DNA of 64,000 nt from Apoda limacodes. Its lineage: Eukaryota > Arthropoda > Insecta > Lepidoptera > Limacodidae. The notes beneath the pieces are model-generated. The model did no database searches. It had not been told where the DNA came from and was given only the letters and a program-made list of their open reading frames with translations. The DNA lies in assembly GCA_946406115.1 (NCBI GenBank), contig OX291544.1, positions 25,313,521 through 25,377,520 of the forward strand, in the 5' to 3' direction. This document shows, one piece after another, positions 43,385 to 54,149 of this stretch (the first letter of the stretch is position 1; the number at the start of each line of letters is the position of its first letter). The translations under genes and the position numbers were made by a program.

Positions 43385-43919
43385 TTATTCAGTATCGGAA
43401 TCAGTTGCTGAGTTGTTATCGGAATCAACGTCTTCATCGACGTCCGAAGTATCTTCTCTATTATTTTCTGAAACATAAATATGTATTTGTCAAAATCAAA
43501 GTCTTACGTACAAATTAAAGATGTAAAGATTTATTTATTTATTTACCTATGACGTCATCATCTTCTTCGCCTGATTCCTCATCCGGTTCCGTTATGTCAC
43601 AGACTTTTTGGGGGCATTCCTCGCCGTGAAACCAATCGAAATCGTACCGACCGTCATTAACAACCCATCCATAGTTTATTGGAAACAAGATCGACGGTAC
43701 TTGTTTGTAGGCATTACACCAAATCTGTGCTATGTAGGTACTTCTCTTCAGATGTTGCTCCAACTCCCGGAAACAAGGGGGAAACGATGTTGCTTCCAAT
43801 CTCATAGCTGTCTTTTTGAAAGCTTCATTACTACTTTTCGGCGTATAAATCCTTTCAAAATAAATGAAAAGGTAGATTTCAAACACACATCTACATAATT
43901 CAAAAAACTGTAAGTACAA
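43385..43919 (-). CDS. Spliced gene inside the foldback element; C-terminal part of an uncharacterised invertebrate family
   Basis: Read on the minus strand, an exon runs from 43,907 (after TTACAG) to 43,547. A GTAAAT donor at 43,546 and a TTTCAG acceptor at 43,468 bound a 79-base intron. The last exon is 43,467-43,385, ending in TAA. The phase is kept (one base plus two), giving about 147 residues. The open frame extends to 43,919, but the splice acceptor suggests that upstream exons are missing or unseen. The middle part has FPPC, LEQHLKRSTYIAQIW, GWVVNDGRYDFDWFHG and P-x-x-V. This matches my memory of a family with L-P-P...L..H..R..Y.A..W and GW...W motifs. The tail is very acidic (EPDEESGEEDDDV, then DVDEDVDSD). 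The function is unknown. Confidence 0.6.
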
Positions 43920-44318
43920 ATTTTTTAAATATTTTTATCCACTTATTCATTTCTGAAATAAAAGCTTAAATTTTACAGGTGTCTGCTAACTTCAGTGTCA
44001 TGAGTACTTCTCAAAAATATGTTGTATTTTGGAATTATCAGTGACAACATGTCTATATTTTGGTATAAATCGATAGTATACAAACCCATATTTAACATAG
44101 TTTCTAACTAGGAACCTAGAATCACGAAAAGACTATGAAAATAAGTACAAATAAACTATCTAAATGCCGTATAAAAAAAAATTTCACCTTACATTTCGTT
44201 ATATGGATTTTTTCTTTTTCAGTTTTTTTTCCCCTTTGGACCAACGAAAATGTACGGCATATGAAAAAATATTATCTATGCATAAAATACTTTCAAAATA
44301 AATTTATTTCATGTTGTG

Positions 44319-44781
44319 TCAAATCACCCCCTGGACCACGGAAAGAGAGGGGATTGCAACCCTCGATTTTTTCCCCTTATCGCATGATTTTTGTACGGCG
44401 TTGCGGAATAATGGATTAGAAGCAGTATTGAAATAGTATGACACAGATGCCGTACAAAATCAAATGACCAAATTTACCCTGGTAATTGTCGGAAAATAAA
44501 AAAAAAATTCGACTTTGTGGCGCACCATTTTTTTACGGCACTGTGCGTTATCTTATTAATTTTCATGGATCTATCGGTGGTAAGAATGCCGTACAAAAAT
44601 ATGTGACCAAAATGTACTCACTCTACCTGTACTTTCGAATTCTCACCTGCACTCAGTTGGGCAGCTTACAAGTGACGGCATAGTGCTGAATCTTATTATT
44701 TTATGCTCTTATATCGTTCTAGATAGGTCACCTGGTGGTTCGAATGACCCATAATTTTTTCAGCATGGACCAGTAGTCTAT
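44319..44781. repeat. Right terminal inverted repeat
   Basis: Reverse complement of the left arm. Variants of the recurrent motif occur at about 44,394, 44,449, 44,535, 44,588 and 44,675. The ORFs at 44,135-44,419 and 44,486-44,683 run through the arm and are not considered genes. Confidence 0.9.
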
Positions 44782-44984
44782 GAAGACCACTTAGCTCAGT
44801 GTTCCATAGCCGTGCGTAAGGTTTATTTTTTGCTTCATAGTTGAGTTTTGAAGCCAGTATTAATTTTTTAATAAATTTAATCTTTGAAATTGTAATTTAG
44901 TAAAATCTCTCGTATCGCATCATGCTATGTTAAATGAAGTATAGTAATAACACGCTCTAACGTGGTTAAAAGATTTACAACTAA
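44782..44984. other. Copy L only, no feature seen
   Basis: A short AT-rich interval between the foldback element and the place where the match to copy R resumes (44,985 with 60,213). Confidence 0.4.
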
Positions 44985-45300
44985 GCAAACTGTAATTAGA
45001 ATAGAGCTTTGTAAACTATGGTTGGCAAATGTTTACAGGATCTGTCTTATTGCAGCAGCCTTGCCTTTATAGAGGTTGCGACAAACCTTAGCTTGGCACT
45101 GCGCCAAGTCAAGCTGTGACAGATCGAAGGAATAATACCTTGTGAATATCTCAAAACTCTGTACCTAAAAAGAATAAGAGTAACTCTACTTTGACTATAC
45201 AGAGGGACTTCACTGTGTTTTCTTTTTATTCTATAGTACGTACCAACCAATCTTTGTTTAAATTAAAGTGTGCGCTTAATCATAATGAAACACCTTTAAA

Positions 45301-46340
45301 CGAGCAATTATTATATATACTTAATATTTCTCGGAAACGGCTGCATCGATTTTCATGAAATTTAGTATGCAAGTGTCGGGGGCTATAGCTATATAAAACT
45401 ATAGGTTTCATTTTTAGAAAACGTAATTTTATTTGTGTTTTTTTTATACTCTTCCAGACATCTGTTGGCGAGTAGTAATACTATTATTTTTACCGACACA
45501 GCAACACTAAAGCTACTTGACAATAGGTGGCTTTGTTAAGCAACACTAAAGCTACTTGGGCAACAACTTGGGTAGACAAAAATTTGGGCAGCAACAAATG
45601 GGGTTGTAGCTCGGTCCCCAGGTACTATTAATAATCATATAATATATGCCAATTTATAGAAACGCCTTATGTCCTAATCCTAACTAATATACATTTGTGG
45701 AAGTTTATTTCTTTGTTATTGCTTACATAACAACTAAGCATCCAAATTCTATTGAGCTGAAATTGGCACAGGAATAGTTGAAGAGACGGAGAAGAACATA
45801 GGCTACCTTTTATCCCGGCAACAGGGTCGCACAGATTTAGCAAGTAACTATACCAGAATTCTACGTGAACAAGATGTAGCTAGAGCTACCTATAGCTTTA
45901 CTAAACTATACTATACTAATGTGGTTGTCGTAAGAATCCTACGCCGATGACCTTTTTTGATGATTTATAAAAGATTATATATAGGGAACATTGTCTAGAA
46001 ATACGAACCTTAAAAATTTAAGAGGAACAATTTTAGGTAAGATTGTTACCCTAAAGCACGGGTTAAATAAACGAGCAGACGAACGCAACGACCATGTGTC
46101 GTAAAAAGCCTCGGTCGCTTTTTTAATAAAAAAAAACGTTTTTTTTGCAAATTGTAGATACACTTGCGATGTATACAGGCAGAGTTTGTCCTCTTCCATT
46201 TACAAGGAATTCTTAGATTTTAAGGTTAAGAACGGCCGTTTGAATATTGCTTTATATCGTTTACTTAAATTACATAACATTTAGTGATCTACAACAAATA
46301 CCAATTTGCACTAGATCAACCTAGTGGACTATAGACTAAA
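45301..46340. other. Non-coding; partly shared with copy R
   Basis: 45,640-45,795 matches 60,530-60,690. The rest is copy L only. A common repeat piece (ATTGAGCTGAAATTGGCACA) is present. No gene is seen; the ORF at 45,975-46,199 is not recognisable. Confidence 0.45.
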
Positions 46341-46341
46341 T

Positions 46342-46614
46342 ATTTTAATATAATAATAAAAAATATATTTGGATATTACACACAGCGCCGTCTGGCCCAA
46401 AGTAAGCAAAGCTTGTGTTATGGATACCAGACAACGGATACATATACATATATTACTTTTTTTTGTAAATACATACATATCATACGTAATTACACCTCAG
46501 ACTCAAGATAAACACAAATGTTTTTTTTTTTTACATAAATGTTTGTCCAGTGCGGGAATCGAACCCACACCCTCTGCGCAGCAGTTGGCCACACTACCAA
46601 CTAGGCTGCGAGGG
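46342..46614 (-). mobile_element. Full-length tRNA-derived SINE, minus strand
   Basis: Read on the minus strand it starts CCTCGCAGCCTAGTTGGTAG, has the B box GTGGGTTCGATTCCCGCAC, and ends with CAAAGCTTGTG-side tail sequence and GTGTGTAATATCC plus an A/T tail. The flanks AGACTAAAT (46,333-46,341) and AGACAAAT (46,615-46,622) look like the target duplication. Copy R has a single GGACTAAAT at 60,692-60,700 and no SINE. Confidence 0.8.
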
Positions 46615-47610
46615 AGACAAATCTCCTTTATACAAGTAAAGGCCTGCACTTTAGGGCTAAAACGGGCACTAAAAAAGGGCAATGGATATTGTCCCAGTGG
46701 AAACAAGCAGTATATGAGTTTATTGTGATGTAATATGTGTATATTTCTAAATCGACGTAAATGTGTCACGGACAAAGCATAGTTTATTAAATTAAAATCT
46801 ATTCATCTAAAATCTAAATAAAGTACGATTATCATTTAAAAAAAAATATTCAATACATTTTTCTGCAGTAATTTTTTTGGCATGAATCCTCAAAATCCTC
46901 GTGCAGTATTCCTTTGGCACATCGCCATATTTGTTTTAACGCCGTATACGCGAGGAATCTTACCTTACTAAAATTGAAGATTTTCTTTGTTTTCATAGTT
47001 TATGATTTTTTACTACTATTGTTTAGTAACAGGTTACAGCCAAAGGAAAATATTTCTTTAGAAAACCGGCCGGGTTCCGTAGAATGAGAATAATTTTATT
47101 GTGGGTATCTTGTCATCCGATTTCGTTCAAAAGGAATTTCTTGAGAGTATTTACAAAGCTCCAAAACTCTCTAGACCCAGTTGTTTAGCATAGGCATTGT
47201 TATATTAGTTAAAATATACTAATATTTTTTTTGTTTTAACGCGCTATATATATCTCTAAAAGTACCAGTCGGAAAGTTCAGTTCAGTTATTTGTGTAAGG
47301 TCACCTTCCTATTAGAATTAAGCTTGTAAGGAAGTTCCTAACAAAACTGAACTGTGAACTGTTCGTTTTAGTTTTTGGTAATATGTTCTTAAAACAAAAT
47401 TTTGAACTTAAAAACATATTTGCACTGATCTTATGACAGTAAAAAACCCATGCATATTTCAAATAGCGGTAATATATTTTTTTTGTTGGCCGTCATTTAG
47501 AGATTTGGGCCCAATTAAGTGTGGAACGTGAATCGTCTCCTTTAAAAAAAAACTACTACCATATACGTTTCTACGCAAGTTCTACACAACTTAAGCCTTA
47601 AAGTAGTTGA

Positions 47611-47630
47611 AAAAACTATCTAGCTAGCTA
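47611..47630. repeat. 20-bp perfect palindrome
   Basis: CTATCTAGCTAGCTAGATAG is its own reverse complement. In copy R the matching place (about 61,841) reads CTACGCTAGCTAGCTACGTA, a shifted, imperfect version. Confidence 0.8.
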
Positions 47631-47790
47631 GATAGCTTCGCAAACTCTACGAAACTTAGCTAACATGATAAAATTGTGCATTTCTGTTCAAGATCTGAGC
47701 ATCTAGCTATGTTACAATCTAAAAGTCTTGCAGTGCCATTGTGTAACGCGTGTTAATTTTTTTTTTCTTTTATGGTTTCACTAGTTGCTC

Positions 47791-48372
47791 TCGCGGTTTA
47801 ACCTAGGTTTAAATTTAAAGACTGCATTTCAGTTTACAATCTACGTTTCAACAAAGCTATTTTCTTGGCTGAATTGATGTGACATATGGACTGACATGAC
47901 AAGAGTATAAGGATTCCATTTTTCCCAAATTTTAGGGTTTACTTACAAAACCCTGTTAATTCACCCTTTAGCGTTCCAGATACTGTACCATATCTCTCAC
48001 CGTCTCCACAATCCATCATCCGGGTACATCAATTAAGCCGTACTCGCTCCGCAACTTAATGATACCTACGTGTCCGGATGAATCTCGTATAACACGGATA
48101 TCCTGTATACGTCTCACAAGATTAGCGCGGTAGTTATGTTACAGATATTGTTGAATTTTGTCATTAATTTATATTAAGAATTAGAAAATGCACCGCTGTG
48201 TTTTTACATATAATCGCTTTTACACCTACCATACTTTACGTAGGGTTGCCAAGCATCCGGATAAAGCCAGACACAGTCAGGCTTTTTGGTTGTGTACGCG
48301 ACCAAATTAGACTGTGTCCAGCCTGTCTGGCTTTTGTTAGGCTTTTTAAATTTGTTTTTTTTTACAATTTGT
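47791..48372. other. Spacer between duplication copies L and R
   Basis: There is no match to either copy. At 48,245-48,345 short inverted pieces (AAAGCCAGACACAGTC and GACTGTGTCC..CTGGCTTT) follow AGGGTTGCCAAGC, which resembles a hAT-type end. I could not find a second end. No gene. Confidence 0.4.
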
Positions 48373-48909
48373 CATGTGTTTGAGCCCACTTTCGCCATTC
48401 AGAACCCAAGATTAAATCGAAACCCCTGAACCACCACCGACTTGCTTCGTCACTAATTACGAACTTAGCGCTTGCCTATTATGACTCAAATAAAATGTAG
48501 AAAATACAGTGAGGCCCCAGCCTTAACACCAAATATTTATTTATTTATTTATTTATCATACCTATTAAAATTAATTATGTTTATTCCAAAGTAGGTATAA
48601 TATAAAGGTTTGGTCCGTCATGATGACACTTCCAAAGAGAGTACGTTTTCCACGAGCACCGCACGGCAGTGGCACGGTCACGTCGTCGCTCACTGTCGCC
48701 GCACATAAATCACTTGCGCCAACCAATTATCGGAGAACTTAAATTAATGTCCCTTAAGAAAACGAAATGAAGAGTATTTGCAAATATATCTCTTTCTTTA
48801 ACTAATAGAAATATTATATTGTTATTTGAGTTCCATAATTTACAAAAAACCGGCGAGTGCGTATTGTAGGTACACATAAGTTAGCGTTTTGTAGAATGAG
48901 AATTATTAC

Positions 48910-49456
48910 TGTGCGCGGAATCGGGCGTTAGTTCAATTCAAATGCGGAGAGAGAGGTGCAGCAGTTGCTGTAGCGGATGGCGGTTGGGTGTGTCGGTTCT
49001 GTTTCGGAGATAGGTCTTGATGATGGAGCTAACACACACAGATTCAATAAAAACAGCGGATTGCGGTATCGGTATTTAATTTTCGGAAGTAAGCGGATTG
49101 TCTTTATTATAATTTTATATGGTCTGTATTATAATAACACACGCGGTGTCGCGGTGCGTTTTCGGCAAGCGGGGCGGGGGGCGCTTCAGTGCGCGCGGTG
49201 CGTTCGTGACGGCTAGCTTGGTACAACTGTCTGTCGATGCAGCGGGCGGCTTGCAAGGCGCTGTACCTTTCCATCGTAGGTGTCGGTGTCGGTATGGTCA
49301 CGTAGTCTTGTACATTGGGTCCCGTAGAATTATGTCAGTTATATATAACGTACGGTCGGTAGTCGGGTGTAGGGAATTTATTTATTTATAATATAGGTAT
49401 AAAGGAAAATAAGAAAATATATGCGAGCAAATTCGAGGGGCGAATTTTAGCGAACA
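48910..49456. mobile_element. Solo LTR with 5-bp target duplication
   Basis: The 547-bp sequence starts TGTGCGCGG and ends GCGAACA. It is flanked by ATTAC at 48,905-48,909 and 49,457-49,461. TG..CA termini and a 5-bp duplication are the hallmarks of LTR retroelement integration, and copy L shows the empty site at 35,302. It is clearly richer in G+C than its surroundings. No internal region is present, so the element was reduced by LTR-LTR recombination. The ORFs at 48,977-49,216 and 49,119-49,391 are within the LTR and not genes. Orientation cannot be set. Confidence 0.88.
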
Positions 49457-51975
49457 ATTACTGATATCTCAAAAACAAACAAAGTACAAAAATATATATA
49501 ACCTATCGTCGAACTGGAACTGAGCACGGTCGGTCGGACGTTTATTGAAAACAGAAGACGAGTTTGTAAAGCTATTAGTGAGGCGCTCGTGAAAAAATGT
49601 CGCTCCACTGAAACATTGCGCTCGAAACGATCAAATGGAAACTATAAATTGTTCAGTGCCAATAGAATCCAAAGATCGTTAAGAAAAAATAATAGTTACA
49701 CTAATATTGTACTTTGCTTATTCATTAAACCAAGTGGGAATAAAAAATTGTATCTTACGTATTAAGTAAACTTTCCAATTTGCAAAAAACTTAAAATTTT
49801 ATATACAACTCTGAATGAATCCGATGATAATGCAATATTGAATAATTTGTTTTAATCTTCACTGAATAAATTTTAAATCAACAAAAAAACTCAAATAAAA
49901 AATCGCTTGTATCATTTCAGGTTATTATATGTGCAATTTTTATAATTTCATTAACAAATGAAATCAAACAAGACTTTTTTGAATATTTTAATATACTATG
50001 TTTTTTAAATGGACTAAAAAGTACAAAATATTTTTATAGTCAAACAAAGGTGGGCGCATAAATACTCAAAAGGTAATGTACATGCAACCCACGTTTAGTT
50101 GGCTAGAAAATTATTTTTTTTTACTTTTTAGTCAATTTATAAAAATATTAAAAGGATCTTTTCTTTGACAATATAAAATTCATGCAAATTTTAATCTTTT
50201 TGGGTTTTTTTAATTACTCGTAGAATTAGATAATTTTGCAACAATACGTCCCAGTGAAGTTACAACAATCTATTATTTAATCAAAAAAAATAATCTGTGA
50301 CATATTCTAAGTAATACGGTTAAAGATCTTGTGTATTGCTCGGCATATATAAGTTGCATCTAGGCATGGTCTTGTACGCACAAAATAACATATATCAAGT
50401 AACCTCAAAGTCAGGTACCTACGTTAGTCACCTGCTCGTTCTGCCACGTATAATAAGGATTTAATTCCGGATTACGAAGATGGATCAACGTGAGTGATGG
50501 TTGGCTTGGGTGACTTTAATCCGCTATATCTCCTATGTGGCTGGCTTCGTTTTGCAAACAAATTTCATGTTTAAATACCTATTTTTCGAATAATAAAAAA
50601 AAAACTGTTCATTATTCCTATTCAATCCAACCCATGCAAAGTTGCCATGTTACAGGAACTATTTCGTAGAAACTTTTATATGACCTCTCTATTAAGAGCA
50701 ATAAAGAACAAGGACTTTGGCTCGTTTGTCATCGGCGTATCCGAGTTTGGCAAAAAATTGATATTTGAATGGAAAAATATGGATTTGAGCCAATTTAGTT
50801 GAGAAAAAGGCACAGAATATTTGAGTTTTTGCAATTTTGAAAGTTCCTTAAAGAATATCAGTTGAAGGTTTTTATTATTTAATACCTAGTGCAGAAATAA
50901 ACTTCTTTGTTTCTACTTGTGAGCAATGTATTACTTTCAAGCCATGTTTACTGCCCTTAAAAGTGACACTTTTCGAGGAACTGCATTGAAATAGATTATT
51001 ATTATATAAGTGCACACGGAAAGGACTTCAGCCCAAGCCGTCAAGTAAGGGCGCAATAAAGCCTAGTGTGTGTAGAAATTACCATAGTTTATGAATTTGG
51101 GCGGTGTGGGCGAACAAAATAGATAAAACAACACAACACATTTTGTCTACACACCTATTGGAGAAAAATTACACATGAATTATAACGCTCCCGTTGTACA
51201 TTCATACTAATATTAAGAATGCTTGTTTGTTTGTTTTCCTTCCTTCACCCCACAATGAACCTCCAATTATGCTGAAATTTAGCACAAAGATAGTTAAAAA
51301 GACAGAAAAGGGCATAGACTACCACAATCAAAAGTTACTACAGGAATAATTATAACCGAATACGACTTTACCGAACTATAACTACAGCTATAGCAAACTT
51401 CGTAAGTATTATAAAGGAGTTGACGTAGGAATCCCCGCCCATCCAAATGAAGGGCGAGTGGAGCTGCTGGCAAAATCTAGTTTTTATATATATTTTTCGA
51501 CCACTATACGGACTAGACCGTTCGATACCTACAACTCTTACCTACCCATTCCCTAGAGACACACTTGAATGGGTTGTTCGGAAAAGGCTGCTTTGACCAA
51601 TAGAAAGATTAGAACGTAATCATAGATATAATAAAAAGAAATGTCTCTCAGTTCAAATTGATGCAGTAATGGAAAAAATATATAACGGTATTGTTGATTC
51701 TGTAGAATGCAATTCGTGGATTTTTAGCTTCTTTTGTCTGTAAGCATTGTTAGGTGAGCAAAAAATTAGATAAAATGTAAGCCCCTTAAAGCTCCTAGTA
51801 GCACCGACAACCTGAAATAACTATTACAAAGCTACCTTCCACAAACCGCTTAACCCAAAATTAATCGAACAGTGCCGTGTTGCGGTGACAGCGGTGTACA
51901 GCGACATGCTAATCCTGTCCTAGTCCCAAAATCTCTGTGAAAGTAGATCGAAGAAAAAATCCAAACTAATATACG

Positions 51976-52140
51976 TTTCGCCTTTAATATTACTATAGGA
52001 AACTTTTTTTTTGAAAATTTGTATCTATGAAACTATGGAATGCTTTACCTCTCACTATTAGACAAGCCCAAAGCTTACACTGCTTCAAAACTCGCTGTTA
52101 AAAATGATTTTCGGTCACATTAATATTTATTATTTTATGA
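51976..52140 (+). pseudogene. LINE ORF2 3'-terminal fragment
   Basis: The plus frame reads LWNALPLTIRQAQSLHCFKT and stops. This is the W-N-x-L-P...F+ tail common to the C-terminus of many insect LINE ORF2 proteins. It differs from the tails of the other LINEs in the window, so it is a third family or a diverged one. It lies at the left border of the copy-R nest. Confidence 0.6.
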
Positions 52141-52821
52141 ATATTTTTAACCATTTCCACTCGAAAAAGGGCATTCATCGATAACAGTAAATAACATTCA
52201 CCTTTACTCACTGAGAAAATAAAAACATTTTGAATATGGAACATTTGTTAAATAGTTTTAATTGTAATTGTGGTTTTTTTATGCCACTGTGCTCTTAAAA
52301 CCCGGTAATAATTACGGAATTTATACCGAAATGGAATAATTGTACTTTTAATTTTCTCGCAGTCAATGGTAAAAATTAGAATATAGAACACGAGAAAAAA
52401 AAATACGTCTCGGCCCTTTGTAGCTACTCTAGAATCCCTCGCTGCTCTCGCGGTTACACAAAAAAAAATGTTTAAACTCAACATTTACTTAACTAACATT
52501 TTTCATAGTCTATACACATTTACATTTAATAAGTTGAGTTTCACAGAACTCTATACATTATAAGAATGTCAAGGCAACAAATGGTACTGTAATTTTTTTT
52601 TGCTTCGCTTGCAAAGCTAGGAATAGCCTGTTAAGGAGACTTGCGTTACACTTTATTAAAATGAAACATTATTTTGAAAATTATATGTACTCTTAAATCT
52701 AAAATACATAAGTAAAAGAAAAAAAAAATCAAATAAAATCTGTATCCCAAAAACAAGATTACTTATAGCTAACATATTATATATTTTTTTGTTGTCTTTA
52801 TGCGCATAAAGAAGTAATAAC
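52141..52821. other. Non-coding stretch 3' of the gypsy-type element
   Basis: This should contain the 3' LTR of the minus-strand element if one were present, but I find no copy of the 55,514-55,695 LTR. It is AT-rich with no recognised feature. Confidence 0.45.
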
Positions 52822-53073
52822 CTAAGAATTAAACAGTTTAGTCCTGTTTTTGTGGACAATTTCAGTTTTATTGTCCTTTATAACTTTTACATTGGGTTCA
52901 ATATCTTCAAGAACCTCATAAGGTCCGTTGTACAATTTTTCCATTTGCCTTTTGATAAGTATTAAGTCACCTTTAACATATGTGGTTGGGTTTATATTTT
53001 TATCATAGTTACATTTTCTTTTCAACTTACTACTAATTAATCTATTACGAGCATCCTTATGCGCTAATCGCAA
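52822..53073 (-). pseudogene. Integrase C-terminal domain
   Basis: The frame reads ALELKYKLRLAHKDARN upstream of its first Met, then YVKGDLILIKR and LYNGPYEVLEDIEPNVKVI. This is the small beta-barrel (K-G-D...GPY.V) that closes gypsy-type integrases. It is fused to the beginning of the core domain at about 53,100 by a deletion that removes about 150 codons or more, including the second Asp and the Glu of the catalytic triad. Confidence 0.8.
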
Positions 53074-53087
53074 CTTATATTTAAGCT

Positions 53088-53488
53088 CTAAGGCATAGTT
53101 TTCAGGGTTTTAAGTGGATAAGTTTCAACACATTTACTGATTTCACACTGCAGGGTGAGTATATATGAGTTTCCATATAAGTCTCTATCCAGTGGACCCA
53201 CAATATCGAGAAAAATTGTTTTAAATGCTGATGAAGCTGTCGTAATGTTCATAGGCTCCTTTATGCTCTTAGAATGTTTCATAGTTTGACACTTACTACA
53301 TTTATTTACGAAGTTCCTAAGTGGCCTGGCCAGTAATATTTCAATTTAATACTATTTGTCATCATTCTTATACCTGAATGTCCGCTAGTCGGAAGTAAAT
53401 GATAATCTTGTAATATAAAACGTTTTTCTCCGCTATTTATTATTTTCTTAACACCTCTTAAAATGTATATTCTGGGAATAGACCGCAC
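53088..53488 (-). pseudogene. Integrase zinc domain and start of the catalytic core
   Basis: HLLPTSGHSGIRMM followed by KYYWPG is the usual H..H part of the integrase HHCC domain. Read in another frame, the CxxC follows (about 53,300-53,280). Then IFLDIVGPLDRDLYGNSYIL carries the first catalytic Asp, and LTLQCEISKCVETYPL the strand after it. The core then breaks off at YPLKTLKT. A frameshift lies between the two ORFs. Confidence 0.8.
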
Positions 53489-53714
53489 TCTTTCCTACTA
53501 GTTACTTCCATGATTAACTCTTTTATAAATAACGCATTATAATCGTCTATAAGTATGCATACTTGTTTGACTTTAATTTTTTCACAAAATAATCTCAATT
53601 CGTCTCGCGTAAAATGCGTTTTAAAATCGAGATAAATATATAATGTTAACTGACTTGGTACAAAGGCAAAACATTTCAGCTCATGAGATATTTTGTCATT
53701 TTGTCTTAGTCTTT

Positions 53715-54149
53715 TTAGTTCATAACCTTCAGTAAATCTTCAATCGAGTCACTAGGTTTTCGCAATATCTCCACAACTCTCAGTTGATCAGTCTGATTTT
53801 TGGTGACCATATTGGGATCCTGTGTGTTACTAGACCCATCCTTTGTCATATTTTCTATTTTTTTCTTTTGTGCTCGAGTCATAACAGTCATAGTTTCTAG
53901 ATTTATGGTCTTTAAATCGTCAGAACTTATTATTATTCTTGATAAAGCGTCTGCTACATTTCTCTTACCCTTAACGTAAATAATTTTAAAGTCATACTCT
54001 TCTAACGTCAACCGAAACTTTAAAAGTCTGCTGGAAGGATCCTTAATGCTAAATAAGTATACTAGTGGTTTATGGTCAGTCATAATCGTAAATTTTCATC
54101 CGAAAAGGTAAGGTCTAAAATATTTGACACTCCATACTATAGCTAATAA
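53715..54149 (-). pseudogene. RNase H C-terminal part and connection
   Basis: MTDHKPLVYLF (the T-D-H-K-x-L motif), RLLKFRLTLEEYDFKIIYVK and NVADALSRI are the C-terminal blocks of gypsy-type RNase H, with the DALSR Asp present. The frame is the same as the RT ORF. It is separated from it only by TAA at 54,150-54,152 and TGA at 54,096-54,098, between which LLAIVWSVKYFRPYLFG reads through. Confidence 0.85.

Larger units (their letters stand above)
42153..44781. mobile_element. 2.6 kb foldback-type DNA element with 463-bp terminal inverted repeats and a spliced gene
   Basis: The left arm 42,153-42,615 and the right arm 44,319-44,781 are near-identical inverted repeats. The outer end reads ATAGACTACTGGYCCATGCT and the inner end GGGGGTGATTTGA. 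Between them lies a minus-strand gene with at least one intron (43,385-43,919). The motif TGCCGTAC or close variants recur about five times in each arm and about eight times in the interior. A GAAG at each flank might be a target duplication, but the left copy is three bases away from the end. Copy R lacks the element. The internal protein does not look like any transposase I know, so the superfamily is open. Confidence 0.8.
34783..47790. repeat. Large segmental duplication, copy L
   Basis: This is collinear in the same orientation with 48,373-62,015 (copy R). Matching parts are 34,783-35,310 with 48,373-48,909; 36,085-36,945 with 49,472-50,295; 37,313-38,455 with 50,303-51,402; 39,378-39,945 with 51,403-51,975; 40,205-40,337 with 59,150-59,252; 40,613-41,228 with 59,241-59,826; 44,985-45,300 with 60,213-60,530; and 46,623-47,790 with 60,710-62,015. 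Identity is high by eye. The unmatched parts are insertions in one copy or losses in the other. Confidence 0.88.

Noticed and set aside
43608..43898. Plus-strand ORF opposite the foldback element's gene
   Set aside because: It is the antisense of the minus-strand exon. The minus strand has splice sites that keep the frame and a recognisable motif pattern.
48977..49391. Two overlapping ORFs in GC-rich sequence as a possible host exon
   Set aside because: Both lie within the solo LTR defined by its target duplication and show no domain.
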